A stretch of DNA of 64,000 nucleotides from Cupriavidus sp. D39 (lineage in GTDB: Bacteria; Pseudomonadota; Gammaproteobacteria; Burkholderiales; Burkholderiaceae): contig NZ_JAPNLE010000007.1 in assembly GCF_026627925.1 (NCBI RefSeq), positions 682,001-746,000 on the forward strand. The letters run 5' to 3'. The notes under the pieces are model-generated. The model was not told the origin of the DNA and did no database searches. It saw only the letters and a list, made by a program, of their open reading frames with translations. The position numbers were made by a program, and so were the translations under genes. Positions 20,288 through 29,574 of this stretch are shown here, piece after piece. Every line of letters starts with the position of its first letter. Within the stretch, counting starts at the first letter, position 1.

Positions 20288-20640
20288 CTCCCACCGCGCC
20301 TCTGCAGGGCGCTGTCAACTTGCCGATAGCGAGACAAGGCAGTGGCACGCGGGACCAATGCTCACAAAGCAGTTGACGGATTTTGGGCCACTTCGGTGAA
20401 TTCGTGCCAGGCAGCGAATCTCGCAGCTAGGTGTTTGCGATAGAGCGAGGCACGCAGCTGTTGCTGATCGCTAATTCCGCTAATGGCGATCACTAATTGT
20501 GCAAATGTGGGTGCCGACCAGGATGGCTTTACGATGAAGGTGCAAGATGCCCTTTGTCCTGCCGACGCTCGCGGGCGCTTTCAATGGAGAGCTCACCGTC
20601 GCGCAGATTGTTGTGTGAACGCAGATCGCCAGAATAGCCC

Positions 20641-21747
20641 GGCGGTTTCAAGTCCCAAGTGCAACACCCGCGTCAGTGAATTGAAGTTGGGGGTGAGAAA
20701 CTTGTTTGAGCATACGAGCGAACACCTCCAGTGGGGAGTGGAACGCGTGCGTAGCACGAGGTCGTTTGTTCAAGCTGTCGGCAATTGCGTCGAGTTCTTC
20801 TTGTGTGTGCACGGACAAGTCGGTGCCCTTGGGCAGGTACTGGCGCAGCAGCCCATTGGTGTTCTCACAAGTGCCGCGCTGCCAGGGGCTGTGCGGATCG
20901 CAGAAGTACACCTTGACGCCAGTGTTGGCGCTGAGCTCACTGTGGCGCGTCATCTCCTTTCCCTGGTCGTACGTCAGGCTCTGGCGCAGCGGCTCAGCAA
21001 TCGAATTGAGCTTGGCAGAAAAGCCGGCCAGCGCCGAGGCCGCAGTAGCGTCATCCATCTTGGCCAACAGCACCAGACGACTGCTGCGTTCGACCAGCAC
21101 GCCCACCGAAGACTTGTTGCCCGCGCCCTTGATGAAGTCACCCTCCCAGTGGCCCGGCATGACGCGGTCCTCGACCTCGGGCGGGCGCACATGGATGCTG
21201 ACCATCTCAGGAATCTGCCCGCGTCGATCAACCCCGCGCTTGCGTGGCATGCGTGTGCTGCGGCCATGGCGCAGGCAGGCGATGAGCTGGCGGCGCAACT
21301 CGCCCCTGGGCTGCGCGTAAATGGCCGTGTAGATCGTCTCGTGAGATACATGCATGCTGGGGTCCTCGGGCCACACTCGCTTAAGGATACCGGCGATCTG
21401 TTGCGGCGACCACTTCCAATCCAACAAAGTCAGCACCGCGCCCCACCGAGCGTGTTGCGGATCGAGCTTCGCTACCGGGCGCGCCTGAACCCGCCGCGCC
21501 TGCCTCATGGCCTGCGCCGGCAGGCTCGCGTAGCCACGCAGCGCACAGCTGTTTCGCCTCAGTTCACGGCTGACGGTGCCCGCCGAGCGCCCGAGTGTGC
21601 GGGCCATGGCCCGCACACTCGAACCGCTCTGGCTCATGCTCGCAATCGTCATGCGCTCCTCAGGCTGAAGTTGTTGGTACGAAGTTCTGCTTTGCATCTG
21701 AGCACCTTACCCGAAGCAAGGTGTTGCACTTCAGATTTGAGGCCGCC
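20641..21747 (-). mobile_element. IS30-family insertion sequence inside copy 2
   Basis: 1107 bp with imperfect ends GGCGGTTTCAAGTCCCAAGT and, from the other side, GGCGGCCTCAAATCTGAAGT. CCC flanks both sides, matching the C run of the uninterrupted repeat, so the target duplication is probably three bases. It carries one complete transposase gene. Confidence 0.88.
20648..21697 (-). CDS. IS30-family transposase
   Basis: 349 residues, full length. The N-terminal helix-turn-helix reads LQPEERMTIASMSQSGSSV RAMARTLGRSAGTVSRELRRN with a short spacer region. The DDE core is PGHWEGDFIKGAGN (first Asp), LTYDQGKEMTRH (second Asp) and PHSPWQRGTCENTNGLLRQY (Glu). The unbroken frame suggests recent arrival. 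Confidence 0.93.
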   Translation of the reverse strand: MQSRTSYQQLQPEERMTIASMSQSGSSVRAMARTLGRSAGTVSRELRRNSCALRGYASLPAQAMRQARRVQARPVAKLDPQHARWGAVLTLLDWKWSPQQIAGILKRVWPEDPSMHVSHETIYTAIYAQPRGELRRQLIACLRHGRSTRMPRKRGVDRRGQIPEMVSIHVRPPEVEDRVMPGHWEGDFIKGAGNKSSVGVLVERSSRLVLLAKMDDATAASALAGFSAKLNSIAEPLRQSLTYDQGKEMTRHSELSANTGVKVYFCDPHSPWQRGTCENTNGLLRQYLPKGTDLSVHTQEELDAIADSLNKRPRATHAFHSPLEVFARMLKQVSHPQLQFTDAGVALGT

Positions 21748-22107
21748 CCCTATTTTTGGGATCTTTCGCGAGGTCATACGCATGGCTCTACCGAACTGTC
21801 ACCCTCCCCGTCCGCCCTGCCCGGCCAGCAATAGAATTTCGCCGACACCGGCTCGGCGTAGCTCGCGTTAGCCGAATTAATGATCCGCCGCGCCGCATTA
21901 GCGGAATCGTTGGACATGGACGGAAAATGGCGTTGCTCTTGCACAACGGCAAAAAACGCCACTGAACGGCCGTTTCGCCATATAGATCAATGATTTACAG
22001 CTATGTGATTGCTAGCGGATATAGCGGTCACCGCTAGCGGAATTAACGATCCTCAACAGATGCCGTCAGGGTTCGCGCTCAGGCAGCACGCCCGAGCGCC
22101 GGCTTGC

Positions 22108-23021
22108 TCACGGACGGTCCAGCCCGTAGTGCGCCCGCAATGTCTGCGTCTCGTAGCCGCGGCGAAACAGGCCCTTGCGCTCCAGCAGCGGCACCACATA
22201 CTCGACGAAGTCGTCAAGGTGCCCGGGCAGCACGGGTGGCATGACATTGAAGCCATCGGCCGCGCCACGGGCAAACCAGTCCTCGATGGTGTCTGCGATG
22301 CGTTCGGGAGAACCCGCCAGGGTGAAGTGTCCGCGCGCGCCGGCCAGTTTGTGCAGCAGCTCGCGCAAGGTCGGCGGCTCGCGCGCCACCAGGCCAGTGA
22401 TCACACGGCCCGGCTCTGGGCCGCCTGCACGGTGGCGGGATCGGGGAAATCATCAAGCGATAGCGGCGTGTCGAGATCCAGGTGCGAGAAGTCGCACCCG
22501 CCAAAGCGGTTGGACAACCTGGCACGGCCGACCTCGGGATCGGTCAGTGCATTGAGCTCGCGCCAGTGGCGCTGCGCCTCTTCATCGCTCGAGCCGATCA
22601 CCGGGCTGATGCCCTGCAGGATCACGATCTGATCGTCCCGCCGGCCGTTCTTCCTGGCCGCGGCTTTCAGCTCGGCATAGAAAGGTACCGCCGTTTCCTT
22701 GTCCAGATGCGCGGTGAAGACGGCCTCCGCATAGCGCGCCGCGAACGCCTTCCCTGCCGGCGACGACCCGGCCAGCACCAGGACGGGTCGGCCTTGCGGC
22801 CCCCGTGCGATATTGAGCGGGCCCGCCACCTTGTAGAACGGGCCGGCATGCCCGATCGGCCTGATGCGTTCGGGGTCAGCGAAGCGCCCCGTTTGCGCAT
22901 CATCGATGATGGCATCGATCGCATCGTCCAGCGCGGCGGGCAACTGGAATCGGAATGCTTCAGCACTGATTCCCGCATGGCTTCCCACGGCGTTCCTACG
23001 AATATTTGCGTAGGTGCTCAC
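22108..23021 (-). pseudogene. LLM-class flavin monooxygenase (NtaA/SnaA/DszA type), C-terminal part
   Basis: These enzymes use reduced FMN and oxygen on small organic substrates such as nitrilotriacetate, dibenzothiophene sulfone or sulfonates. Visible blocks: AQTGRFADPERIRPIGHAGPFYKVAGPLNIARGPQG, VLVLAGSSPAGKAFAARYAEAVFTAH, then LRELLHKLAGARGHFTLAGS and DGFNVMPPVLPGHLDDFVEYVVPLL. A frameshift near 22400 divides it, and the length is one base short of a multiple of three. The N-terminal half is not upstream in register but is rearranged (see 23070-23335). It is non-functional regardless of the frameshift. Confidence 0.82.
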
Positions 23022-23069
23022 TCGGATAGGTTTGTGTACTAGAGGCAGAGTATGGAATACACCGGGCTC

Positions 23070-23257
23070 AGGCGCAGGCGCGGGCCACCAGCCGGATCGG
23101 CTTCATCGCCACCGCCTCCACGACCTACTCGGAACCCTTCAACCTGGCCCGCCAGTTCGCTTCGCTCGATCACATCACAAGCGGACGCGTGGGCTGGAAC
23201 ATCGTCACGTCATGGGTCCAGGGCGCGAACCAGAACGTCGGCCCAGCTATCCCATAG
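23070..23257 (+). pseudogene. Inverted N-terminal segment of the same monooxygenase
   Basis: On the plus strand this reads TSRIGFIATASTTYSEPFNL, then ARQFASLDHITSGRVGWNIV and TSWVQGANQN. That is the conserved block normally lying N-terminal to the parts found on the minus strand on either side. The orientation is opposite to the rest of the gene, so a local inversion of about 200 bp has occurred. Confidence 0.75.
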
Positions 23258-23335
23258 CTTGGTGGCGACCTCCAGGAAGTCGTGCACAGGCGCGTAGCGC
23301 TGCGCATGCGGCTGCTGGTCCAGCCCGAAGTTGTG
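23243..23335 (-). pseudogene. Middle segment of the monooxygenase
   Basis: Minus-strand translation gives NHNFGLDQQPHAQRYAPVHD then FLEVATKLWDSWADV. This block normally follows GANQN and precedes TGRFADPERI. It is on the expected strand but on the wrong side of the inverted piece. Beyond it (23336-23717) I see no further homology. A plus frame from 23463 (VMFHGGSIGHAARLYLGDTV) might be a hydrolase fragment, but I cannot place it. Confidence 0.65.
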
Positions 23336-23717
23336 ATTCCGCGTGCTTCCGCTGGCGGCGAGATTGCGCTGGCGACGTTGCTTGCGCTACAGGCTTGCGG
23401 CATGACATTGCTTGCCGGCGCGCTGCTGTTCTCGCCACGGAAAGAAGAGTCAAGGAAAAAGCCATGCGCAGCAAAAATCGCCACTACGTCATGTTCCACG
23501 GCGGGTCGATCGGCCATGCCGCGCGCCTGTACCTCGGCGACACCGTCCCCACCGAACAGCTGCTCTCCCCGCCCTACGCTGACCCGGCCGCGCTGGCCGC
23601 GAGGCCGAGTTGCACGTCTAGCGCGGCGTGCCGCATGTGTGGCAGCGCGCTCTACCATCACTTCCTGCCGAAAACGCGGTGCCCGCTCTCAAGAAACTAA
23701 CCTGAAGACGGCACCTG

Positions 23718-25064
23718 TCATGCTGCCGTCCCCACGGGATTGATCTGGAAGCCCAGCGCGGCGGCGCGGCGTTTGAGGGCGGCGACGCTGCGCTGGTGTT
23801 GTTGTTCCTCGTAACGCTGCTGGCCCTGATCGACGAAGGCCTCGCCGCGGGTCAGCATGAAGTACACCATCCGCGCGAGCTTGTGCGCGGTGGCGGTATT
23901 GGCGCGCGGCTTGTCCATGCGGGCGCACAGCCGGCGGTAGAATGCGCCGAGCGCGGAGTCGCTATGCGACAGCGCCATCGCGGCCATCTTCAACGCCTGG
24001 CGCACCCGATTGGCGGAACGCTTGGTGCCTGAGGACAACACCTTGCCGCCGCTGATCTTGGTGCCCGGACACAGCCCCAGCCAGGAACAGAAGTGCTTGA
24101 CGCTGGCGAAGCGGCTCAGGTCCGGGCCAATCTCCGACAGCAGCTTCATCACCGCCGTCACCCCCAACCCGTTGATGCGCGTGAGGTCCACGCCGGCCCA
24201 GTTCGCCAACGCCTGGCGCACGTCGAACTCCATGCGGGACTTGGCGCCAGTCTTGGGCGCTTTACCCAGGTCGACGCAACGCGCGCTGCGTTCGGCCAGC
24301 AGCGCGCGCAACTTCGCCTCGCACGCGACCAGATGCCTGGCGATGTCGTCGTACATGGCCAGCGCCTGGCCCAGGACGAACAGGTGCTCCTCGCGCCAGT
24401 TGCCCGTCAGCGCCTTGGTGATCTCCTCGGCGCTGGCCTTGATGCGGCTGTGGCGATGCCGGGCCAATACCTTCGGGTCGCGCTCGCCGGCCACGATGGC
24501 GCGGATGATCGCCTGGCCGGTCTGCCCCATCACGTCGGTGAGCACCTCGGTGAGCTGGAGGTTCATCTGCACCAGGGACTTCTGCATGCGCTGCACCCAG
24601 CTCGCCTGCTCGGTGATCAACACCTCGCGCTGACGGGCCACCGCCCGCACCACGCAGACTTCGCCGTCGGGGCGCCAGGCCGCGCGCAGCAGCCCCAGGC
24701 TCATCAGCTTTTGCAGCCACTGGCAGTCCTGCACGTCGCTCTTGCGCCCGGGCACGTACTTCATCTGCCGTGCATCGACCAGCCAGACCTTCGGCCCGCG
24801 TTGCTCCAGCACCTCGTACACTGGGATCCAGTACACCCCGGTCGACTCCAGCGCCACCGTGTCCACCCCGCAGCCCAGCAGCCAGTCGGCCAGGGCGTTG
24901 AGGTCGTCCGTCATCGCCCCGACTTCGCGCACCGGCTCGCAGCCGGCTTGCTCGGCCAGATGCCGCGGCACGGCCACCCAGTGGCTCGACGCCCCGATAT
25001 CGATCCCCGCCGCGTTCGGGAACACCTCGTCGTCTCGCTTGCGCATTGCCATGGCTTGCTCCAT
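23718..25064 (-). CDS. IS110-family transposase, complete
   Basis: 448 residues from ATG 25064 (GAGG upstream). The N-terminal DEDD domain has Asp in AAGIDIGASSHWVAV, Glu in VALESTGVYWIPVYE and Asp in LVDARQMKYVPGRKSDVQD. The C-terminal transposase_20 domain has INGLGVTAVMKLLSEIGPDL and FCSWLGLCPGTKISGGKVLSSGT with the catalytic Ser region. The frame runs open far upstream (to 25808), but that part is only the shadow of the next gene. IS110 elements leave little terminal repeat, so I did not fix the element ends. It lies beside the rearranged monooxygenase. Confidence 0.92.
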   Translation of the reverse strand: MEQAMAMRKRDDEVFPNAAGIDIGASSHWVAVPRHLAEQAGCEPVREVGAMTDDLNALADWLLGCGVDTVALESTGVYWIPVYEVLEQRGPKVWLVDARQMKYVPGRKSDVQDCQWLQKLMSLGLLRAAWRPDGEVCVVRAVARQREVLITEQASWVQRMQKSLVQMNLQLTEVLTDVMGQTGQAIIRAIVAGERDPKVLARHRHSRIKASAEEITKALTGNWREEHLFVLGQALAMYDDIARHLVACEAKLRALLAERSARCVDLGKAPKTGAKSRMEFDVRQALANWAGVDLTRINGLGVTAVMKLLSEIGPDLSRFASVKHFCSWLGLCPGTKISGGKVLSSGTKRSANRVRQALKMAAMALSHSDSALGAFYRRLCARMDKPRANTATAHKLARMVYFMLTRGEAFVDQGQQRYEEQQHQRSVAALKRRAAALGFQINPVGTAA

Positions 25065-25366
25065 CCTCGTTGATGAACGGCAGCGCGATGGGAAGCGTCG
25101 AATTCGACTCGATCTCTCAAACGGGATGCGGCTCACGCCGCTCACCACTGTCGCCGACGATTCCCGGACCAGGCTCAGAAGCGGGCTCACACCGTGGCGT
25201 CCGGTAACGCCACGGGCTCGCACCAATGACGTGTCGGTCATCGCGGCGCTGCCGTTCCCTTTATAGGGCAGAACCGTTTCTTCGCGAACGCCGGGCGCAT
25301 GCATGGGCTTGGGATGCTCAGAAGTTGCTGCGCTCCCGAATCGGATGGAGATGTGTTGATCTGCAA
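25065..25366. other. IS110 flank, no gene
   Basis: Holds the upstream end of the IS110 element and the 3' flank of the PhnD-like gene. No separate gene recognised. Confidence 0.4.
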
Positions 25367-26209
25367 TCAGGCCAGCCGCGCATAGCCAGCCGCCAATGCG
25401 GCGCGCGCCATGAGCGCCACCGGCTCGTAGTGCGCCAGATCGGTCCTGGCAAAGCCTCTCAGGCGCAGGCGGCGCGCCAGTGCCGGCTCGCTGGCAATCA
25501 CCTGCGCCAGCACAGCGCCGACATGCGCGCTGAGCGCCGGGCTGGCCTGGCGTGAAGACACTAGCGGCAATCCGGGGGCGGCCTCGGTGCTGGCAATCTG
25601 GCGCAGCGCGGCGAGACGCCCAGGTAGGTGATCGCGCGCGAACGCCAGTGTGACGCAATCGATGGCTGCGACGTCCGCCGCGCCACTGGTCACGGCGTCG
25701 AGCGACGCCAGGTGCGAGCCGGTACACAGTGTTTCGGAGAAGAAGCGGCCACCCCGCGCCAGCGGCGCGACCGCGTACCGCAGCGCGTTCATGCCGCTGT
25801 GCGAGCAAGCGTCGTTATAGGCCGCGCGCAATCCGTGGCATGCCGCGAGCGTAGCGGGACCGGCTTCGGCGCGTGCCACGATAGCGCTTGTATAGCTGGT
25901 GCCATCGCAGCCCGGAGCATTGAACAGGGGCGTGCCAATAATGCGCACATGGCGCCGCAGCCCCTGCACCAGCGGATAGCCGCAGGTTTGCGAGAGCAAC
26001 AGATCCGGACGGCGCCAGAAGTCGTGCAACGCCTCCGCCGTACCGGCGGGTTCGACGGCGCTCAAGGAGATCGGGTCGGGCTGCCGCGCCAGGACTTCGG
26101 CCACGCGCGCGATCAGCGTCAGCCAGTCCACATGTAGCGCGGGCGTCAGGTTATACATGGGTAGCGCGGCCACCCAGTGCTTGCGCTCATGCATCGGCCA
26201 GCTATCCAT
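25367..26209 (-). CDS. PhnD-like substrate-binding protein
   Basis: 280 residues of the phosphonate/phosphite ABC binding-protein fold: AALPMYNLTPALHVDWLTLI, the PDLLLSQTCGYPLV loop, ACHGLRAAYNDACSHSGMNALRYAV, GSHLASLDAVTSGAADVAAIDCVTLAF and RQIASTEAAPGLPLVSS. No signal peptide is visible from ATG 26209, which is odd for a periplasmic receptor and suggests a cytosolic or sensor role. The ATG lies two bases after the desaturase stop (TGAATATG), so the two are co-translated. No ABC permease or ATPase is nearby. The ligand is unknown. Confidence 0.8.
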   Translation of the reverse strand: MDSWPMHERKHWVAALPMYNLTPALHVDWLTLIARVAEVLARQPDPISLSAVEPAGTAEALHDFWRRPDLLLSQTCGYPLVQGLRRHVRIIGTPLFNAPGCDGTSYTSAIVARAEAGPATLAACHGLRAAYNDACSHSGMNALRYAVAPLARGGRFFSETLCTGSHLASLDAVTSGAADVAAIDCVTLAFARDHLPGRLAALRQIASTEAAPGLPLVSSRQASPALSAHVGAVLAQVIASEPALARRLRLRGFARTDLAHYEPVALMARAALAAGYARLA

Positions 26210-26211
26210 AT

Positions 26212-27234
26212 TCACCCCGCCAGTTGAGCGCGGGTGGCGTTGCTGGCATGCTCGCTTGCTGTTGCAACGGGCGCCTCGCCGCGTACGGGACCACGAAACA
26301 GTGGATGCACCACGGGCGCGGCCGGACGCAGCGCGAAGCGCGCCAGCCATTCGCCATAACCATGCACCAGGAAGCCGCCGCTGCGCCGCTGGTAGTCGGC
26401 CGCACGCCGACGATAGACGCGCCCCAGCGCGAACCAAGGCACGGCGGGCAGGTCATGGTGGATCAGGTGATAGTTGTTGTTGAGGAAAAGTAAGCGCCAG
26501 GGCCACGAGGCCTCGTTGATCACGCTGCGGCACGCTGGCAAGGCGTGGGCTCGGTGCTCGTGGAACGAGCGCACCGCCGACAGCGACAACGCAGGGTAAG
26601 CCACGCCGCCCAGCATCAGCCACGGCGCAATACCGCAACTACGGTCGAGCCAGGTCAGCAGCGCGGCCAGTGCCAGCAGGTGCGCAAGCCACATCTGCAC
26701 GTCGCGCAGGTCGCCGTCGCGCACCTTGCGCAACGCGCCCGCCGAGGTTTGCGCAATGGCAAAGGCAGGGCCAAGCAGCACACGTCCCGCCAGCGTGTTA
26801 CGCCAGCGCACCAGCACTCGCATCAGCGGACCGGCCGCCTGCCAGTTGTTGGGCAGCATGAAATAGCTCTCGGGATCGGCGCCCGGATGGGTGAGATTGT
26901 CGGCCTCGTGATGGCGTAGGTGCTCGCGGCGATACAGCCCATAGGGAAACCAGACGGCCAGCGGCGCCATCCCGAACAGCGCATTGAGCCAGGGGAGCCG
27001 GGTCGGGTGGCCGTGCAGCAACTCGTGCTGCAGTGACATATACCAGGCTGTTACGAAGGCCAACAGCGCGACAGCCAGCGGCAGGCCGATACGCGTAGCG
27101 TTGAGCGCGATGCCGAACCATGAGGCGTAGATCGCCGCGATCAGCAGCCACGTGGGCAGTTCGGTGCGCCACAACCAACGGCGGGAGGCTCGCGCGATTT
27201 CGGCGCATTGGATTTCGTCCAGGTAGATTGCCAT
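26212..27234 (-). CDS. Membrane fatty-acid desaturase-type enzyme
   Basis: 340 residues. Three histidine boxes ligate the diiron site: HELLH (70-74), HLRHH (105-109) and NNYHLIHH (ending at 260). Hydrophobic stretches lie at about 27-65, 85-100 and 185-220. ATG 27234 (MAIYLDEIQCAEIARASRRW) is chosen because upstream residues have no hydrophobic or family character. It would insert a double bond or hydroxylate a lipid or hydrophobic acid at the inner membrane. It is the first gene of a pair with the PhnD-like protein. Intact. Confidence 0.85.
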   Translation of the reverse strand: MAIYLDEIQCAEIARASRRWLWRTELPTWLLIAAIYASWFGIALNATRIGLPLAVALLAFVTAWYMSLQHELLHGHPTRLPWLNALFGMAPLAVWFPYGLYRREHLRHHEADNLTHPGADPESYFMLPNNWQAAGPLMRVLVRWRNTLAGRVLLGPAFAIAQTSAGALRKVRDGDLRDVQMWLAHLLALAALLTWLDRSCGIAPWLMLGGVAYPALSLSAVRSFHEHRAHALPACRSVINEASWPWRLLFLNNNYHLIHHDLPAVPWFALGRVYRRRAADYQRRSGGFLVHGYGEWLARFALRPAAPVVHPLFRGPVRGEAPVATASEHASNATRAQLAG

Positions 27235-27574
27235 GTTTTCGTCATCGTCAAACGGTGGCGGGCTTGTCGGCAATCGAGGCGATGCGAACACCCAAGGCAT
27301 CCCGCGCCCGGCGCTCGATCTTGTGCATGGCTGCTGGCGCGAAAGATGTCGGTCCAGCTTAGCGACCTTGGCAAATAAGGGAACGAAGAAAAGCCGATAT
27401 GGATATGCGGCTGCGGGGATGGGACGCGTGGCGGATTGCGTAGTGCGCGTGGCGTTGGTGCTCTGTTCACCACTTTGCAGCCGCACGCCTTCACGCCCTG
27501 CCCCGCGACACGGCAGCGCGCTACGGTGTCTCGGGCACCCGAATCGCCGTCCAGCTGGCTACGCTCTGCCATCA
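27235..27574. other. Gap between desaturase start and LysR end
   Basis: No gene recognised. The part next to 27234 must contain the desaturase promoter and leader. Confidence 0.4.
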
Positions 27575-28500
27575 TCACGTCGCCATGGGAGCATGCAGAG
27601 AACACTCTCCCGCAAGCGACCGCTTGGCCACCGCCCCGAACGCCCCCACCAGTGCATTCTCCGTATTGGTCAGCGAGGCCATCACCAGGGGATATCGCAA
27701 CGAAGAACGGGATTCCGTCACGTCGATATAGACCACGCCCAGCGCCTGCACTCTCGTCATGGCCCTCGGCACAATAGCAATGCCCAGGTTCCCGGCGACC
27801 AGCGTGATGATGGTCTGCATCTGCGCCGCTTCCTGAACCACGCGCGGAAAAATCCTGCGCGCTGGCAAGCCGCCAGGATCACCCCTGAGTAGCCCGGCCC
27901 TTCCGCGAAGGGGAACGCGATGAAGGCTTCGGCCTTCAGCTCTTCCAGTCGCAGGCGCTTGCGCCTGGCCAGCGCATGCGTCGCCGGAACGGCGACCACC
28001 AGTGTTTCCTCGCACAGGATATCCAGGCTCAGGTCCTTGGGCTCGTACACCGGCGGCACCACGATGGCGACATCCGTATCGCCGCGCCGCAGCAGCTCCA
28101 GCTGTTTGCCGCTGCTCTCGCCTGTCAGGATCAGCTTGACCGCCGGGTACTCCTGCTGGAATCGCCTGAGGATGTCCGGCAGCACATCAAGCGCCGCGCT
28201 CGGCACGAACGAAAGCCGCAAGGTCCCGAACATGCCGCTAGCCGCGCGCCGCGCCGATTCGACCGCGATCTCGGCCTGGGCAATGGTCCTGCGCGCCTCC
28301 ACCAGGAAGACTTCCCCGGCCGGGGTCAACCGCACCATGTGCCGGTTCCTCTCAAGCAGTTCGGTGCCGATGGTTTCTTCCAGCTTCTTGATGGCCACCG
28401 TCAGGGGCGGCTGGGACATGTGCAACGCCTCGGCCGCGCGCCGGAAGCTCAGCAGCTCGGCCACGGCGACAAACTGTTGAAACTGACGCAAGTCGGTCAC
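27575..28500 (-). pseudogene. LysR-family regulator, one-base frameshift
   Basis: The N-terminal winged helix-turn-helix is canonical: DLRQFQQFVAVAELLSFRRAAEALHMSQPPLTVAIKKLEE. The effector domain runs GTLRLSFVPSAALDVLPDIL to ILAACQRAGFF. Near 27845 a T/C run one base short shifts it, and the rest (RVVQEAAQMQTIITLVAGNLGIAIVPRAM) is in the next frame, to a stop at 27575. Length is one base short of a multiple of three; corrected, about 308 residues, normal for the family. It is divergent from the oxygenase-Bug-GGT operon, which it probably controls. Confidence 0.88.
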
Positions 28501-28613
28501 GGTGATTCACTCCATGTATCAAGGATAGCTTTGAATAGTATTTGGAATATCAGGGCCGTGCAAACTACAGTGAGTCCATAGAGCAAAACGCAAGAGCCTT
28601 ACAGGACCACACA
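28501..28613. promoter_or_regulatory. Divergent promoter region of LysR and oxygenase operon
   Basis: 113 bases between divergent starts, notably AT-rich (ATAGCTTTGAATAGTATTTG), with partial dyads of the T-N11-A type expected for LysR binding. I could not fix a unique operator. AGGA eight bases before ATG 28614 is the oxygenase ribosome site. Confidence 0.45.
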
Positions 28614-29531
28614 ATGCGCCCCTCCCTGCTTGAAGAACTCACGCCCGTTCCTAACCCGTACCCCATCGTCTCCACCCTGGCCTACGAAGATGTCTGGGGC
28701 CTTTGCGAGCAGGCCCGTGCGCTGGCGTGGGACCCGACGCAGATCAACTACTCGGACCTGGAGCAGGCCGACATTCCGGCGGAAGTGCGCGAGGCTGGCG
28801 GCGAGTGGTGGAGCCTGCGCGCCTGGATGGAACACGGCGCCATTCCCTACGGCGCCGAGCGCTTGCGCGATGCGATCTTCGAGCACCAGCCGTTCGAGGT
28901 GAAGCAACACGTCGTCAACTTCATCGCCGAGGAACTGCGCCACCACGAGGCCTCGTTCCGCGTAGCGCGCGCCATATCCGGCTATCAGGAGTCGCCGCGC
29001 TCGGACTACTTCCGCGCCATCATCCCGCGCTTCCACGATGAGCGCGATGAGAAGCAGATGAGCTTCTTCGCCGGACTGGCGGTGAACACCTTGTTCGAGC
29101 AGCTATCCGGCGAACTGCTGCAGGCCCGCTACGAGAACGCGCGCTTCGCGTCCATTAGGACAGCCTGCAAGCTGATCCTGCGCGACGAGGCGCGGCATAT
29201 CCAGTTCGGACGCATCATCATGCGGCGTTTTTTCTCGGAAATATCGGCAGACGACAAGGCGCTGCTCGGGCAGAAATTCGCCAAGAAGCTGCGCGGCAGC
29301 CTGCTCAATGGGGTCTACGCTGTCGTCAACCTGCCAGAGGACGAGCAACGGCGCGCGGGCCGGGCACGCGCCCTCGCTGCCGAATACGGCCTGGGCGCCA
29401 CGCATCCCGAACAAGAGATGGCGATCATTAAGCGCTCGCTGGACGAGATCCGCGAAGACGTCGGCTGCCATGGCGTGGAGATCCCGGCGATTGCCGAAGT
29501 CGACGAAGGCAAAGCCCCGCTGCTGTCCTGA
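28614..29531 (+). CDS. Ferritin-like diiron oxygenase (AurF-related)
   Basis: 305 residues, all-helical. Carboxylate/His motifs fit a dinuclear iron site: EELRHHE (106-112), Glu pair around FEQLSGELL (162-167) and DEARHIQFG (191-195). The latter resembles the xxDExRH signature of the p-aminobenzoate N-oxygenase AurF group. No signal peptide. ATG 28614 (MRPSLLEELTPVPNPYPIV) has AGGA upstream; the longer frame from 28542 has no support. It is followed after 43 bases by a Bug receptor and then a GGT homologue, one operon divergent from LysR. Likely an oxidation of an imported organic acid or amine; the substrate cannot be read. Confidence 0.72.
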   Translation: MRPSLLEELTPVPNPYPIVSTLAYEDVWGLCEQARALAWDPTQINYSDLEQADIPAEVREAGGEWWSLRAWMEHGAIPYGAERLRDAIFEHQPFEVKQHVVNFIAEELRHHEASFRVARAISGYQESPRSDYFRAIIPRFHDERDEKQMSFFAGLAVNTLFEQLSGELLQARYENARFASIRTACKLILRDEARHIQFGRIIMRRFFSEISADDKALLGQKFAKKLRGSLLNGVYAVVNLPEDEQRRAGRARALAAEYGLGATHPEQEMAIIKRSLDEIREDVGCHGVEIPAIAEVDEGKAPLLS

Positions 29532-29574
29532 GCCTTCCGCGCCGATCGCGCGTCATTCCTCCTTTGCCTTGCTT

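Larger units (their letters stand above)
20459..22058. mobile_element. 480-bp non-autonomous element, copy 2, split by IS30
   Basis: The left part 20459-20640 starts TGTTGCTGATCGCTAATTCC, and the right part 21748-22058 ends AATTAACGATCCTCAACA. Together they align with copies 1 and 3. The IS30-family element 20641-21747 is inserted where the other copies have a run of C before TATTTTT. Outer flanks (GCAGC and GATGC) do not form a duplication. The left arm is more diverged than in the other two copies. Confidence 0.8.

Noticed and set aside
23463..23700. An alpha/beta-hydrolase fragment
   Set aside because: Only a loose resemblance (SIGHAARLYLGDTVPTEQLL) with no catalytic Ser motif visible.
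23718..25808. A single 696-residue fusion protein
   Set aside because: The first 248 residues are the antisense-like shadow of the PhnD gene in another frame; the transposase starts at 25064 with its own ribosome site.
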